64,000 nt of DNA from Argopecten irradians (GCF_041381155.1 NC_091142.1:36009604-36073603), one strand, 5' to 3'; positions 1 to 13,288 are shown, counted from the first letter of the stretch. Numbers and translations are program-made. Notes: generated by a model from the sequence alone, not told the origin.

Positions 1-458
1 AAGCTAACTCTGTAATAAGCAAATACGGAATATCACATATTGGTCATTTGCCGTATTCAGGTGTCATAAACAAAATAAGCATGGAACATAATTTTATACA
101 TGGTAGGGGAAGTAACTCCCTGATGAGGAAAGATATTATCAATATTCTTATTTACTGTAACTCTTTAAATCGTCATTTTTAATCTTGTGATTCCCACATT
201 GATAGCGACATGGTGATAAATATATTAAACAGTATGTATATTTGGTGATATAATAGATTAACACTGATGATGTAGGAAATGTTTACTGTGACTAACTTGT
301 ATTTAAATAGGCACATTTTAATGTTACATATATATTTGTAGATAGAGTCAAATATATTTTACTTCAGCGATATGGTTATATAATATTTCACTTTAGACCA
401 GGCAATAGAAATTCGAAAAACCTGTGATGAATCAACATGAATTCAATATTTTTTCCAG
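1..458. other. Upstream intron of the FN3-like gene
   Basis: AT-rich sequence with no supported exon. It ends in a pyrimidine tract and AG at 457-458, which serves as the acceptor of the first exon in the window. It is therefore read as intron, and the 5' part of the gene lies outside the window. Confidence 0.5.
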
Positions 459-2889
459 GTGATGATCTGGTATCTAATATGAACATTGGACTTAACACAT
501 TGATGTCATGGAGTGATTTGTCTCTCTCACCAGGCACAAAGTATTACGTTACGGTCACGTGTATAAACAATGTAGGGATACAACAAAAGCTTGTCTCGGA
601 CGGCTTTGTAGTAGACAACGAACATCCATACGCAGGCATTGTATACAATACTGACCGTTACCATAACGCCCATGTACACAACTCTCGAGATATCGGGGTA
701 TCCTTCCGCGGATTCCACGACCGACATTCGGCAATAACTCGATTTTCAGTCGCCTATGAAATACTAGACCAAGGCTTATTAAAGGACAACATTGGACTGG
801 AATTTGCAGATATAGGTTTTCAGACTTCATTTGTGTTTTACAACACATCTCTCGTTACTGGACAATGGTTTAGATTTGCAGTAAAAGCCAAAGATTCTGC
901 AGGTTTTGAGAGTAACATCGTGTATTCCCCTCCTGCCTTGCTTGATTCTACACCACCTGTCCATGTTAAGATCAGTTCGGTGTCGGAAGTAGACAACATA
1001 ACATCTGTAAACGGTACTGTGTGCTGGACAAAATATCTAGGACATCCAGGTCCAACTGTGTACAAGTTATATATTGCCTTATCGAATATGACTTCATTTA
1101 ATGAGTTTGAAGTTTCCTTTGAAAACAAGAAACAGATCCACTCCGTATCATTAGAAATAGGTGGTATATATTCGGCAGCTATTTCTCTTGTCACCTCCCC
1201 GTTTTATGATGGTAACCGCTCATTATCTGTACTTGCGTATGACATACCTATAAACACAACAGTAGATGTCACTTTGTCAGTATCCGACAATATCACAGAA
1301 ACAGGTCTTACGGATGATGTAGTCGCAGTCCACCAGGTGTCGCTCACAGAACTCAACATCAACACTGATATCATGGACCTGGAGAGTGGAATGAGGGAAA
1401 TCTATGTTGGGGCAGGAACATCGAAAGGTGGGTTCCAATTACATCCGCTAAAACGTGTTCCCGCGTCCTATAATATACTACTTCCGGTTGAGGCACCTCA
1501 TGGACAAGCCGTACACGTAACAGTTACTGCAGTAAACCAAGCCGGCACGTGGAGTCATTTTTACTCAAGCTCTCTGCTGATGGACCACACACCACCATCC
1601 ATAGCAAACGCATCTATGAGCATAACCTACAAAGATTTTGGAGATCGAATTCTAACCAAAGTCAAGGTCAGGTGGGAGGTCATTGAAGATGAAAGTTCTG
1701 AAGTTGCCTGTTCTTGTGAGATAAGTAAGTAAATTTGATGTAAATGTAAAATGCTCCGTAATGTAAAACTTGGAATGAACTGATATTCATTCATTAACTT
1801 ATTTCGAGTGTTTCAGAAGAATTACACGTATTTTGTAATACATTACAGGTAAAAACAAAGCAACCCGGATGTTACACTATGGTAACAGCGAAACAGAACT
1901 CGAGACACCGTTTCTGGTGATAGACCATGGCACTGATATCTCTGCACGTATCACATGTTTTAATATTGCGAATCTACAAGAGTCCACCTTGGTAGGGCCT
2001 GAAACTGTAACTTTATTTGCCCCCAATGTCAGCGATGCAAGAATTTCTTTTGACACCGCTCTGGCAACATCTTCTGGACTACCGGTAATTCAATCATCTT
2101 CCGGTGTGATGTTTTCCTGGGAAATTCCCCATGACACTTCAGGAATAAATGGCAATTCTTACAGAATCCGTCGAGGGGCTAATATTTTAACGCAATGGGA
2201 AAATACTGAGCTTCGTAATTATGCTTCGTTAGACTATGTCCTGCCAGATCAAGATGGTATTTATACCGTGGAGATTCAGGCGTGTGGTCAGGATAATATG
2301 TTCTGCCAACTAGTCAATGGAACCTTTCTGATTGCGAGGACACCACCAACTCTTACAGGTAAAAAAATAGTTTGTCTACAGGAAGGCAAATGCCATAATG
2401 GATTTTTGTATTACATTTCCTATCATTCTGATAATATGCTTTAAAGCATACAAATTATTTAGTGTGTTCTCGCGCGGAACTTAATGTTTCCGACATTACT
2501 AAAATCATTTAAGTTTTCTACCAATTGTTGAAAGTTACAATAATCTTTTTACAATTTTTATATAGATGTTTGTCACATCACCCTACATTTTGCTTATACA
2601 ATGAGTTTTTATTACTTTTTCAGGACTCAGTCCATCACTTTCTAGACTTGGTGATGCTATCGTCCTTACATGGAATGGTGTCTTCAATGTTCATGCTGAA
2701 CTTCTACCAAGATACACAGTGACAGTTGGTACTGACCTAGGCTTTTCGGACCTGGTGCGTCTTGTACAAACTACCGACCGTCACGTGACTTTCAAAGACT
2801 TCAAAGGAAGTGACGCATACGTTACAATCACGTGTTCCTACGTCACTGGATTATTTACAAACTTCGTCGATAAAGTGACCATGGTGTAG
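459..2889 (+). CDS. Large secreted FN3-like module protein, 3' end (three exons)
   Basis: Exons are 459-1724, 1849-2358 and 2624-2889, ending at TAG 2887-2889. They encode 679 residues plus a split first codon. Acceptors at 458, 1848 and 2623 and donors at 1725 (GTAAGT) and 2359 (GTAAAA) are canonical. All three introns are phase 1, so the reading frame runs through without a stop. The protein is a chain of beta-rich modules. Successive modules are linked by short D-x-T-P-P-like connectors (around nt 950, 1585 and 2340), with several N-x-S/T sequons. Spacing and phase-1 boundaries resemble fibronectin type III or related extracellular modules common in large uncharacterised mollusc proteins. 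No transmembrane helix or GPI-like tail follows the last module, so secretion or matrix location is inferred. The N-terminus and signal peptide are outside the window. The in-frame ATG at 437 lies in the intron and is not the start. Exact family unknown. Confidence 0.8.
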
Positions 2890-2910
2890 AACTGTTGTAT
2901 TACTCGGCGC

Positions 2911-2916
2911 AATAAA
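2911..2916 (+). terminator. Polyadenylation signal of the FN3-like gene
   Basis: AATAAA lies 22 nt after the stop codon of the FN3-like gene. A T/A-rich stretch with a 9-A run follows at about 2945. The predicted 3'UTR would be very short. Confidence 0.55.
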
Positions 2917-2929
2917 TATAGTCAAGATG

Positions 2930-3769
2930 TTATATCATATAGCACAAAAAAAAAGAAAAAAAAATACTTTTCAGTAATTTAACTTTAATTAATGTTAGTT
3001 TCAAATCTACGTTTCTATAGGTCGTTAGCATAACACGAATACTACTACTTAAGTTAGGTTTGATCTAAATGTGTTTATTTCTAAGTATGATTCTGTGATG
3101 GTTTTCATTACTTTCGTTCAATTTCATTTTCAATTAGAAAAAAATATAAATGTTTTCTGTTGACGGTATTATGGCAATTAAAAATTTGAGGTCAAATGTT
3201 ACATACCAATGTTTCCATATCTACGGGTAACGTATTCGGATTTTTTTCTATTAACGTTCTTGTTCACTCGAATATTCTTCACATCCAGCAACTCCGCATT
3301 TACAAGGTAATTCACCAAAAGATATTTGGTAAGATTAACAAATCATTTCCAAGTAAGTATATATTTTGGAATTGGATGAATTGTCTCCTATTCCAACACT
3401 AGGATACCTAAACTATGACGAACGGCTTTCCTGCCCAGGTGGCGGAGTTTATTGTTCTATATTTACAATTGCCACTGTTTCTGTATCGATAAACTATGTT
3501 GGAACAGATCTGTTTATTTCCCAATAAAGTGAGTGCAGAACGTGACCCGATTCGGTGCGTATGGATACATGTAAACATTTGCGGACTTCATTTGACATTC
3601 CACAAAATCGCGTGTCAGTGTTTACAAATAACACATGTACGAGAAAATCGTTTACGCAATTTACCTCGTGCTCCATTGGGTTTATCATCTCATAAACTAA
3701 ATGAAGTAAGAGGTGAATCCTTAAGTGTATATGTTCATCGGAAAAGACAGACTTCAATACTGTTTAACA
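2930..3769. other. Intergenic, no supported gene
   Basis: AT-rich spacer. Open frames here and in the next 300 bases lack splice context, family resemblance and coding-like composition. Nothing else is seen. Confidence 0.5.
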
Positions 3770-3870
3770 GAAGACGAGAAATGTTGCGACCAGATCAGGA
3801 TTCGAACTGCTCTACCAAATGAGCTACCTGGTCACCGATGATCGACCCAGTCCAATCCCGCCAATATTCG
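3770..3870 (-). repeat. tRNA-derived SINE fragment or tRNA pseudogene
   Basis: Read on the minus strand, the segment contains a pol III box A-like TAGCTCATTTGG followed by GTAGAGC, then a box B-like GTTCGAATCC. Box A and box B are almost adjacent, with the anticodon arm missing, so it cannot be a functional tRNA. The sequence continues on both sides, as in a tRNA-derived SINE rather than a tRNA gene. The boundaries are approximate. Confidence 0.5.
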
Positions 3871-4204
3871 CACTCAAAGACATACGATACCGTTATACAA
3901 CCACCGTGGGCATTTGAGTTGGGCGCAAATGTAGAGGAACAGAGACAATTACACATTATCCCTGTCAAGTGTCATGAACCGCGGATCTCCAAAGTAAAAA
4001 TCTACGGCTCTACTACATAGTCTGTCAGCTGAGTGACAGATGTCGCATTTAACCCTGTACAAACCACATCGACCCGATCATTTTACAGCTGTACACCAAC
4101 TTAATAGCTGTTACAAAATCGTTAGACATGATAAAAGAAATTGATTCCGTGGTGCTAATAGTTTTAAAGAATTGAATAGCAATTTATTTATTTATATATA
4201 TTGT

Positions 4205-4345
4205 GATGGTCAAGTGGTCAGGAGTCTATATCCTGAACCGACTTGAAAATAACCAGTGGTAGCGCGGCTACCGCCACATAAGCATTTCAGGGGTAGAAGA
4301 CTCTTGCCTAACTACCCTAACCATTGACGACTTAGTTACACCATG
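4205..4345 (+). repeat. Possible tRNA-headed repeat
   Basis: GGTCAAGTGGTCAGGAG resembles a tRNA D-arm/box A. It is followed by GTGGTAGCGCGGCTACCGCC, which contains the hairpin GGTAGCGCGGCTACC. A related arrangement (GTGGTCACGTGGTC, then CCGCGGCTAC) occurs near 13505-13550. Only two weakly similar copies are visible, so the SINE reading is tentative. Confidence 0.25.
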
Positions 4346-6119
4346 GTTTCATCTGAATAGTTCTAAAATCCTCCAAGAAACAGCCAGGATTCCAAAATAC
4401 AGGTACAAACTTAGACATTTATTAATAAGATACATTAAATAAAGGTTCACAATATCAGCAATATTTCACCATATCTCCAAACATACTCAAGATTCCATTC
4501 CAACTATCTATCGACTTCTTCATTATAATCCAGACTTCACATCAATAAATAAATCTAATCCAATAACAACTGAGCCTAACGTAACAGTAACAGATGCATC
4601 TTTACAAAGTATTTCCAGCTTCTCAGTACCAAATAAATTCCTAAAATTAACATGAATAATCCCATAATTCCATTCCCACATATATAAACTACATGTAACA
4701 TGATACACAAACATTACAAACTCAGGAACTGAGGAAATCGCCTCTCTGTCCATCGATACACACTAACAACAACAAACACAACCGACCTCGGACACAGACA
4801 GACGCAGACTGACTGGTTTCAAAGATCACGTCATCTATAGAATATTAGCACGTGAGCGATCGCTGGATTCGCTGGAAATTGCTGGATCACTCGCTGGATA
4901 ATCTCTAACCAACATCAATAATCATACAAAACAATGTTTGTCTTCTATAAACATTAATACACGTAATATAACTCTAATAACTCACTTTTCCTTCGCATCA
5001 CATGTTCAAAACATCGTCTGCAACAACCGGAAGCACTGGTAATGCAAAATACGAAACTAATTATAAGCTATCGGCTAGCTCCGCAGCTGTCATAACAATA
5101 ATGGCTGCACTCTGTAGCAGAAACATGTGCTTCAATACATCGATTACTTGACATCTTTACACAATAAACAGATCTCGTGAGTAATCAGTTATCAGTAGTA
5201 GCATCTCTCTATCAATCAACCGTAAGTGATACATCCTTATCATAAATATGATATAACTGAATCCGCTGACAAAACATCGTGTTGTCACAATATATTCATA
5301 TTTTTGGAGGTGTGTGTGTGTTTTTTATTATTTAGTTATTATGTGGAATTTAATCACATTGCAAACCATCAATTATTATAATAATAGATTACACACAACA
5401 CGAAATGTCGTCAAAGCATTATCAGTCACGTGACATTATAGAACATTATCTCTACTTAATATTGTTCTTATCTCATTGAATGCTTTTTTTGCATTGATTT
5501 ATCAAACTTTCATAAAATACTACAAACTTAATATGATTCGTGAACATCATATGTATTTATATATAAAAAAAATTCAAATAACTTTATTTTCCCAATATAG
5601 TTCAAACTATGACACAATGTAGAAATTTTGATTTGTAGCGATTTTGATAAAATTTTGATAAATTGATTTAAAATCATTTTGATGTTACACGAATTATGAC
5701 ACTATATGGTAGAAACATTTTGTAATTAAACACACTTTCCTTATTATCTACATACCGTAATCCATATACAAATATCAAAGCTGTTAACCTGATAGGTAGG
5801 TGTCTCATATATATATCCAAAAATCATCACTACTGTGTTCAAGACTGCATGCAGAGCTACATATGTATGGTCTTCTATGTTGAAAAATGAAAACTAAACT
5901 GAGCAAATGTTTCAATGTGAGTACCATATAGTACCTGTGCATGAATATTTCAAGAAGTTCATGCAAATCATGATGCATGCTCTCTTAGTGAGGCAATGGA
6001 ATGCATCATGAACATATCTCATTGTCTTATATGGGTTTACCTGACGCTGTGGAATAGTTAAACAATACCCATGTAATAGTGGAGAGTACCAATGACATTC
6101 GATGCCATGTTTTAAGTAT
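4346..6119. other. Intergenic, no supported gene
   Basis: AT-rich spacer. It contains short reiterations of CGCTGGA at about 4860-4900 and a short TG run near 5315. No coding exon, RNA gene or complete mobile element could be supported. Confidence 0.45.
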
Positions 6120-6227
6120 GAGAAACACCTCAAACTGTGGAATAGTCAAAATAATGAATAGTTTTCGGCCCTTACGGACCTCGAACACTTCATTTTCTTG
6201 ACTATTCCACAGTTTTCGGTGTTTCTC
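6120..6227. repeat. Inverted repeat (30-bp arms)
   Basis: The left arm, starting GAGAAACACC and including ACTGTGGAATAGTCAA, pairs with the right arm TTGACTATTCCACAGT...GTGTTTCTC with only a few mismatches. The ~50-nt spacer holds TTCGGCCCTTACGGACC. A third copy of the arm core (CTGTGGAATAGTT) sits at about 6047-6059. The structure resembles a foldback/MITE remnant. Confidence 0.6.
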
Positions 6228-8007
6228 CTATATGTATCAACATTAGCAGTTAGGTTCTGGTTTACCAATACCTTCATCAGAGAATAAAGCAGTTGTTGAA
6301 TGTCCGAATACTGAACATCACACACACCTCACGGTCGTTTTATTTACAATCTATATTCTCTGACTATACTATTTACTCACCCACACATTTCTCATTCTAC
6401 ATATTACATTATTTTTTCATCACATCCCCATAAAAACAACACGGGAGCCCTGAGTCGTTCACCTTAAATCAAGTCCTGATTATGTTATTTTTACGTAAAT
6501 ACTCAGTATTTAATTAACTAAAAATGATATCGTATTATCGTTAGAAGCAAAAACTCCTTAATTAATACAAAACCATTCACATCATCAAAGTGATGTATGG
6601 ACAAGAAATTTGAATAACTCTATTAATCGCAATGAGTATTGTCCGTATTTTTAATATAGCTTGAATCATGTTTGACTACATCGATTTCTCATCTAATGCT
6701 CAAAAACAAGAAGTAAATTGTCAATCACACGTCGATTGGAATGGTTTTTATTCCATATAATTGTAATCGCATTCAATTTCGGGTTTTATAAATACTCAAA
6801 TACTGCGCAACGTTCATGTCTGCTTACTTTTTCTTAAATATGAATTAATATATACATATGTATATATCATTTTGTCTCTTATTAAATTTATAAATATGAG
6901 ATTATTTAATATTAACATATATGTAAGTGGTTGATACACAATTGTGTATTTACAATTGATAAATAATCAGTTACTTGTTATTTTCATATCTAATTTTAAG
7001 TTTATTTCTACTGCTAATCATGTATTTATAACATAAATTCTAGGTATGGGGCATTGAGAAGTTGACATATAGGTAAATGCTGTTCTAAAAGTATTTGCTC
7101 ACAACTAGTTATTTTATCTCGTGTTCATAGTTTTCTATGGTTCTTTGCTACTTACTCTTTTGTTTGACTTTGATAAAATTAACATTATATGGTTAATTTA
7201 CTGTATTTTTCTGCACAAATTTAACTCAATTTTTTTGTTTCATAAGTGTTCCTTATGTGATTGATTACTGTTCTATTCGTTCTCATTGTTTTTTCTTGAC
7301 GTATCGAATTTCAACAAAATTTGCTGACTAATATCAATATATATTATGCATCGTCACACGGCAATCCCTTTTAGTAGGTTCGAAATAAAATTTTACTGTT
7401 TAAAAATAATATTTTGTTAATTCTAAACATTAAGTTGTCACAACAGGTGATGTTTTCATGCAATTCCAATATCACAACCGTTTCCCTTGTGTAATAAATA
7501 GTTATATACTTTTTAATTAATTGTGATTAGGTTATTTTTTTAATTAAAATCATACATTCAGCCATGTGTACATCTTTGATATCCTCTCATAATACCAGTC
7601 AATTTCCTATTACTTACTAAAGAAGAGGCCACACTACCACTTTACGTATTGCTTTTTTATCCTCAGTAGTGCAGAGGGTTTTTCGATTTATTCTGTAGCT
7701 ACATAACATTTCCTCACACAGGACATTTTTAGTTTAATAATTTTCTCTTTGTTTATTCAAGTGTTAGGAAGGCGTGGCCTATTAGATTGTAATTTCTCAA
7801 TGAATGTGTTAAATTCACATTTTTGTACTATATTGCATTGTTAATGTGATTGTAGTCCTATAGTATCAATGCGTTTTATTACCATCGGTGCCAGCCGCCA
7901 TATTCCCATATCTAATAGAATAATACTCTAAATTAGACTTATAGTTTGGAAGGTTAGCCAGATCAATACTTTTCTGTTTTCCCCAAATTTATTAAGTATG
8001 TTTCTTA
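6228..8007. other. Intergenic, no supported gene
   Basis: About 1.8 kb of AT-rich sequence with frequent stops in all frames. No gene or complete repeat structure was recognised. Confidence 0.45.
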
Positions 8008-8274
8008 TAGATGACCACACCGCCAGACAGTGCATTATTGTATATTCTTCTCACTTAAACATAATTGTGATATAGTGCCACGGATTTTTTTCGGGTATGC
8101 AATTAATTTTTTTTTTGTAATTTTAACTTGTAATAAAATTATAAGCTCAAACTTTTCAATGGTTGTAAATGGTATAATGTAAGTAACTTTTGTTAACTCA
8201 ACAAAAATAGTTAATCGTCTGCTGTTGTTTTTTGATAGTGAAAATAAACATTTGTCAGCGATGGAGGCATCTTT
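8008..8274 (+). mobile_element. MITE family M1, copy 1
   Basis: The left end GATGACCACACCGCCAGACA and right end TGTCAGCGATGGAGGCATCT form imperfect terminal inverted repeats. The interior (TGGCAC-like block, AATTAATT, AAGCTCAAAC, TTTTTGATAG) matches copies at 26117, 48057 and 62945. This copy is shorter and lacks the GCATGYGC block near one end. TTAA follows the right end. It has no coding capacity. Confidence 0.6.
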
Positions 8275-8520
8275 AATTGTGGATGTCTATGTCAGGAGAG
8301 GATCCATAATGAACTGTTTAATAGTGTATCCTTAGAGTCCTATAAACCCATTACACACAGATAGTGTGACTTCGATAAACAATTTATATTATTATCAGGG
8401 AGATACTACCTAAGGTAATGTTAGGATAAAAACTACATAATGTTTTACCTTTTAACTATGTGATGGTATCGGAGCCAAAAAGAGGTAGGAGTTTTACTTC
8501 TAAAGCTTTATCAACTGAAA

Positions 8521-10215
8521 GCGCTATAGACCGAAGATCCGATAGCCCGATAGCCCGTATAGTCTGATAGTCAGAAATGCTATTGCTTTCTGATAGTCAG
8601 AAACGCTTTAGAAAGATCCGATAGTCCGTATGTCGAATAGTCCAAAGGCCCTATTAGTCCGAAAATCCGATAGGCCGAAGGCCCGATAGTTCGAAGGCTT
8701 TATATCCAAAGGCTTTTATAGTCCGAAGGCTTTATAGTCCGAAATCTGATAATCTGAAGGCTTTATAGTCCAAAGGCCATATAGTTCGAAAGTCCGATAG
8801 TCCGAAGGTTCTGTAGTCCGAAGGTCAGATAGTCTAAAGGCTTCATAGTCCGAAGGTCCGATAGTCTGAAGGACCTTAATAGCCCGAAGGCCATATAGTC
8901 CGAAGATCCGATAGTCCAGAAGGCCATATAGTCCGAAGACTATATAGTCCGAAAATCTGATAGTTTGGAAAGGCTTTACTGTCCAAAGGCCATATAGTTT
9001 GTAAGTCGATAGTCCAAAGGTTCTGTAGTCAGAAGTTCAGATAGTCTAAAGGCTTCATAGTCCGAAGGTCCGATAGTCTGAAGGCTTTATAGCCCGAAGA
9101 GCATATAGTCCGAAGGTCCGATAGTCCAAAGGCCAAATAGTCCGAAGACCAAATAGTCCGAAGACCTCATAATCCATAAAAGTTCCGATAGTTCAAAGGT
9201 TCTGTTAGGCCAAAGGTTCCGATTGCCTGATGGCACTTTTTGTCCGTTTCAGGTCCGATAGTCTGAAGGCTTGATAGCCCGAAGGCCATATAGTCCAGAA
9301 GGGTCCGATTAGTCCAAAAAGGCCATTTTAGTGCGAAGACCATTATAGTCCGAAGACCTTATAATCCGATAAACGACTAGTTCAAAGGTTCATGTAGAGC
9401 CAAAGGTCCGATAGTCCCTGAAGGCTTTATAGTCGAATGGTCCATCGATAGTCTGAAGGGCTTTATTAGTCCGAAGGTCCGATAGTCTGAAAGCGCTTTA
9501 TACAGTAGTCCGTGGGTCCGATAGTCTGATAAGCTTTATAGGCCGAAGACCATTTAGTACCGAAGGTCCAATAGTTTGAAAGTTCTGTAGTCCGAAGGTC
9601 CGATATTAGTCTGAAGGCTTTATAGTCCGAAGGTCCGATAGGTAGTCTGGAGGCTTTATAGTTTCGAAGGTCCGATAGTCTGAAGGCTTTATAGTCCCGA
9701 AAGCCATATAGCCTGAAAGTCCGATAGTTCGATGGCCATATAGTCGGAAGACAATTTAGTCCGAAGGTCCGATAGTTCGAAAGTTCTGCAGTCCGAAGGT
9801 CAGATAGTCTGAAGGTTCTTTAGTCCGAAGGTCCGAGAGTCTCACGGCTTAATAGTCCGAAAGTCCGATAGTCTGGAGGCTTTATAGTTCGAAGGTCCGA
9901 TAGTCTGAAGGCTTTATAGACCGAAAGCCATATAATCTAAAAGTCCGATAGTACGAAGGCCATATAGTCGGAAGACAATATAGTCCGGAGGTCCGATAGT
10001 CCGAAAGGCCTGTAGTCCGAAGGTCAGAGAGTCTGAAGGCTTCATAGTTCGAAGGTCCGATAGTCTGAAGGCATTATAGTCCAACGTACTTTAGTATGAA
10101 GGCTTGATAATCCGAAGAGTCTGCGTAGTCTGATAGGCCCATAGATTCGAAGCGCCCGATAGTGCAAAGGCCGATAGTGCGAGGCCCGATAGTGCAGGAA
10201 CAGGCCCGATTAATG
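8521..10215. repeat. Degenerate 16/32-bp tandem satellite
   Basis: About 1.7 kb of tandem variants of a ~16-bp monomer (consensus CCGATAGTCYGAAGGC). It often alternates with TTTATAGTCCGAAGGT to give a ~32-bp dimer. Units are heavily diverged with frequent 1-3 bp indels, which marks an old array. The dimer pattern is clearest at 9600-9700 and decays at both edges. No protein is credible here. Confidence 0.9.
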
Positions 10216-13200
10216 CAAACGGCCACGACAATACGGAAAACAGAATTAATATTGTAAATGGACTCATAATGTAAGGTTATAATTACGGAGTATCGTGGCA
10301 TTAGTTTATTACATTGTTTTACAGTTACAAATTGTCATGCGTGAAGTTCGGAAAAAAAACTAAGCCTTAAAAAAATATTTTTATTGGTTCCAAATAGATT
10401 CGAATGAGTAAGCTAAGGTATTGCTCGCATTAATATACGCGGAATTTAGTTACCTGACTTTACTATATAATTTCCCGGTTACAGTTTATTAGCATTCTCC
10501 CTGTATTAAAAAGTTTGCATTTCGGCATATAACTGGAGCGACATGTTTAGTACTGTTATATAGAAAAATGGCTATAGAAATATATATTAGCATGCTACCA
10601 AGAAAATATTCTCCTAATGAGCAAGAAAAATTGAAACGTACAGTCTTGTGCATTCGTGTTATAATATTACCATTATATCTTTTCGCGATGATATTTTTTA
10701 TGTTGATTATCGTACAGACCGTTCTTTTAGATACACTATCTTCTATATTTGAATTATGTTGTTTGTTTACGGGACTCGGACATTGCCCAGGAAATACTTG
10801 AACAATTTGCGCCTTTTGCCCTATACAACACACACTATAAGCTACTAAAAGATTTATTGGTTCCTTATCTGGAGATGGTCGATTGTCTTGTGTATATTAG
10901 TTTATATTAGCTAAGATATCAGATGAAATGGAAATGGTATAATCTTTATAGGCTTTAATATAACCGTTAGATAGAATCATCATTACTTACAAGCTAAGGT
11001 GGGAGGTGACATGGTGTTGCTTTAAGATATATACCACCTAATCAGATCCCCCTAACCCAAAAATACATCAGTGCGCGGAAGGGGGAACGGTACGGATATT
11101 TGTCATATACATGCAGACTATAGAATCTTTCTGCGGAACAGCTGAAAATAGAGGATAAATTAACACTTTTAATCGCTACTAATCATCAGATAGTTCTTTC
11201 TTACACTAAAGTACACTCAGCTGTAGAAACTCATATATTGTGTTACTAGATATTTTTGTTTGAGCCGCCACTCACTCCTGTTCTCGAGAGCGAAGGTGTG
11301 AACAGTTATATTTTATTTCTTTTAAAACTTCAGCTAACTAGTCATAGATATTTCTTGCCATATATTGTATCTCAAGGCGCAGTAAACATGCGAAGATGTG
11401 GGACTGGGGACCAGAGTTTTGAAACTCTTATCTCCGAATTCCACACCATCGGGAAGCGAGATTGGTGGTCCCCCCAATATGGAAAAGAACAAGTAAATCA
11501 TTAAAATCACTGAAGAAATACACATTGAACCTGTATTAAGATCATTTCTTGGCATAACAAACCAGGTGAACGATAAAGCAGCTCTCTTGGCCTCTTGTAA
11601 TACATGTGATATAAGTAATCAACGTTGGTGATGGACTATTTTCAGTTTTTGTCTTTATATCAATGATAATAAGCTGCAAACATTTCTTTCGTAAACAAGA
11701 GGTCTTGCTTCAATGACCACTATTTTCGGAATTTACACAGTACTGTTCGAGCACTCATATGATTGGTCAATTTCCCAAGTTTATAAACCTAATTGGATGT
11801 TGTCAGATCCACTACAAAAACAAGTAGGTATAATTACATGTAATTTAATTTGATTGCTAACGGCGGGTTCAATTCTTTTTTATATTTCTTTCTTGCAGTG
11901 ATGTACATATAAATACAAAAATGTAATCCTCTATTTTTTAAATGCCTCCTACTTTAGTATTAAGCTTAATTTACATATCAATGGTCTTCATTCCTTCATA
12001 TCTACAGTTAATGCTCTGTCATTGAATTTGTTTTACGGTATACTCCGACTCACCTTTTATTTTAACTGAGGGTTTACAAATACAAGTAGATATTTATATC
12101 AATGGGTAAATACGAATTATATAACCGAAGTTCAAAATTCTGCTCAAAAGAGGACGTTTTTAATGCTTTTTTGTTTACAAAGTGGGGTACGGGCATGAAA
12201 TTGGATCATTTTCATTTTGATTGGTGCTCAAAACTTACTATGTTTTCGTTAAATAGGATCCAAGTTCTAAAATCATGAAAGCAGTGGATGAATGTCCACA
12301 TGATTGGCAAGATAAAGGCAAGTAAATATATGTATACAAACATATATTTTTGTTTTCTTTTGAAAAGTATGTACATGTATGCATTTTTACCCTTATCATG
12401 CAAATGGATACGCATGCAAATATGTATTCTGTGTGCACAGTAAAAGTAGAAATGTATTGTGTTTGCTTGCTTGTAGGGATTTGTATGTGTATTGTGGGTT
12501 TTTTTTCAGAATAACTAATAATATTATTTTTCTTGATGACACTATTAAGGTTTCTGTGTGACGAATATTCTATGACAGATGTACAGAAATGCTTACATTC
12601 TTTTGATTTAATTTAATCTGTCTTACATTATTTTTAATTCAAAACAATTTTACGTGTCAATAATGTTTTCAAAAGAAATTCCCGTATGCATAGAGTTATT
12701 TTCTATAATAATTATCATCTTTTTGGATATATTTATTTATCAATGTATTAATTTATTTCTCAAACGACTCTATGTTTTGTTTATGACTTCATCGTAATTT
12801 CCATGTTTTATTATCATCATTATTCTCATAAAAATAGTATAAACCCCACTGCAAGTCTAGAAAGTCAGAATACGTCTTAGCTCTGTCGTGATGTGTTAAT
12901 ATTACATTTTATAACACCACGTGAGAAAATACTGACCTCTGGATTAGCTACACACATAGAAACTATTTGTAATAGTTGCCGTTGCCCCGGGCACTATCGA
13001 AGTGTGTGCGACGTTTGGCGTGACTCTATTGTGACAAGACATCATTTCAACGTGGTGCTTAAATAAGACGGCAAAGATGGCGGACAGGCAGGGTGTATGG
13101 GGAAGAAAAACAAAATTTAATATCCTGCAAAAGACGGGTTCATTTGTTCTCCACCGGTTTACTTTCAACCTTCCGGAAACGTAATTTCTTTGAGAAAACA

Positions 13201-13255
13201 CAGATTTAGGACAATTGATTTGTTGTATTTTATGATGCAGCACCATCGTGGTGAA
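10216..13255. other. Intergenic, no supported gene
   Basis: AT-rich spacer. The overlapping opposite-strand frames at 10.5-10.8 kb show no family features and no splice partners. A possible translation-start context (AAGATGGCGGAC) occurs at 13075 but opens only a 36-codon frame. Confidence 0.4.
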
Positions 13256-13288
13256 TGAAGGCTTCATAGCTCGAAGGTCCGATAGTCT
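13256..13288. repeat. Displaced copy of the 32-bp satellite unit
   Basis: GAAGGCTTCATAG followed by CTCGAAGGTCCGATAGTCT is one dimer of the 8.5-10.2 kb satellite, standing alone 3 kb away in unrelated sequence. Confidence 0.75.

Noticed and set aside
437-458. ATG at 437 as the start of the FN3-like protein
   Set aside because: It lies in a polypyrimidine/AG acceptor context, the residues before 459 do not resemble a signal peptide, and phase-1 exon structure indicates the gene continues upstream.
3783-3836. Functional tRNA gene (minus strand)
   Set aside because: Box A and box B motifs are present but the anticodon arm is missing and no acceptor stem pairs.
10489-10833. Overlapping frames on both strands at 10.5-10.8 kb
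   Set aside because: Mutual shadows in AT-rich DNA, without motifs, splice partners or start context.
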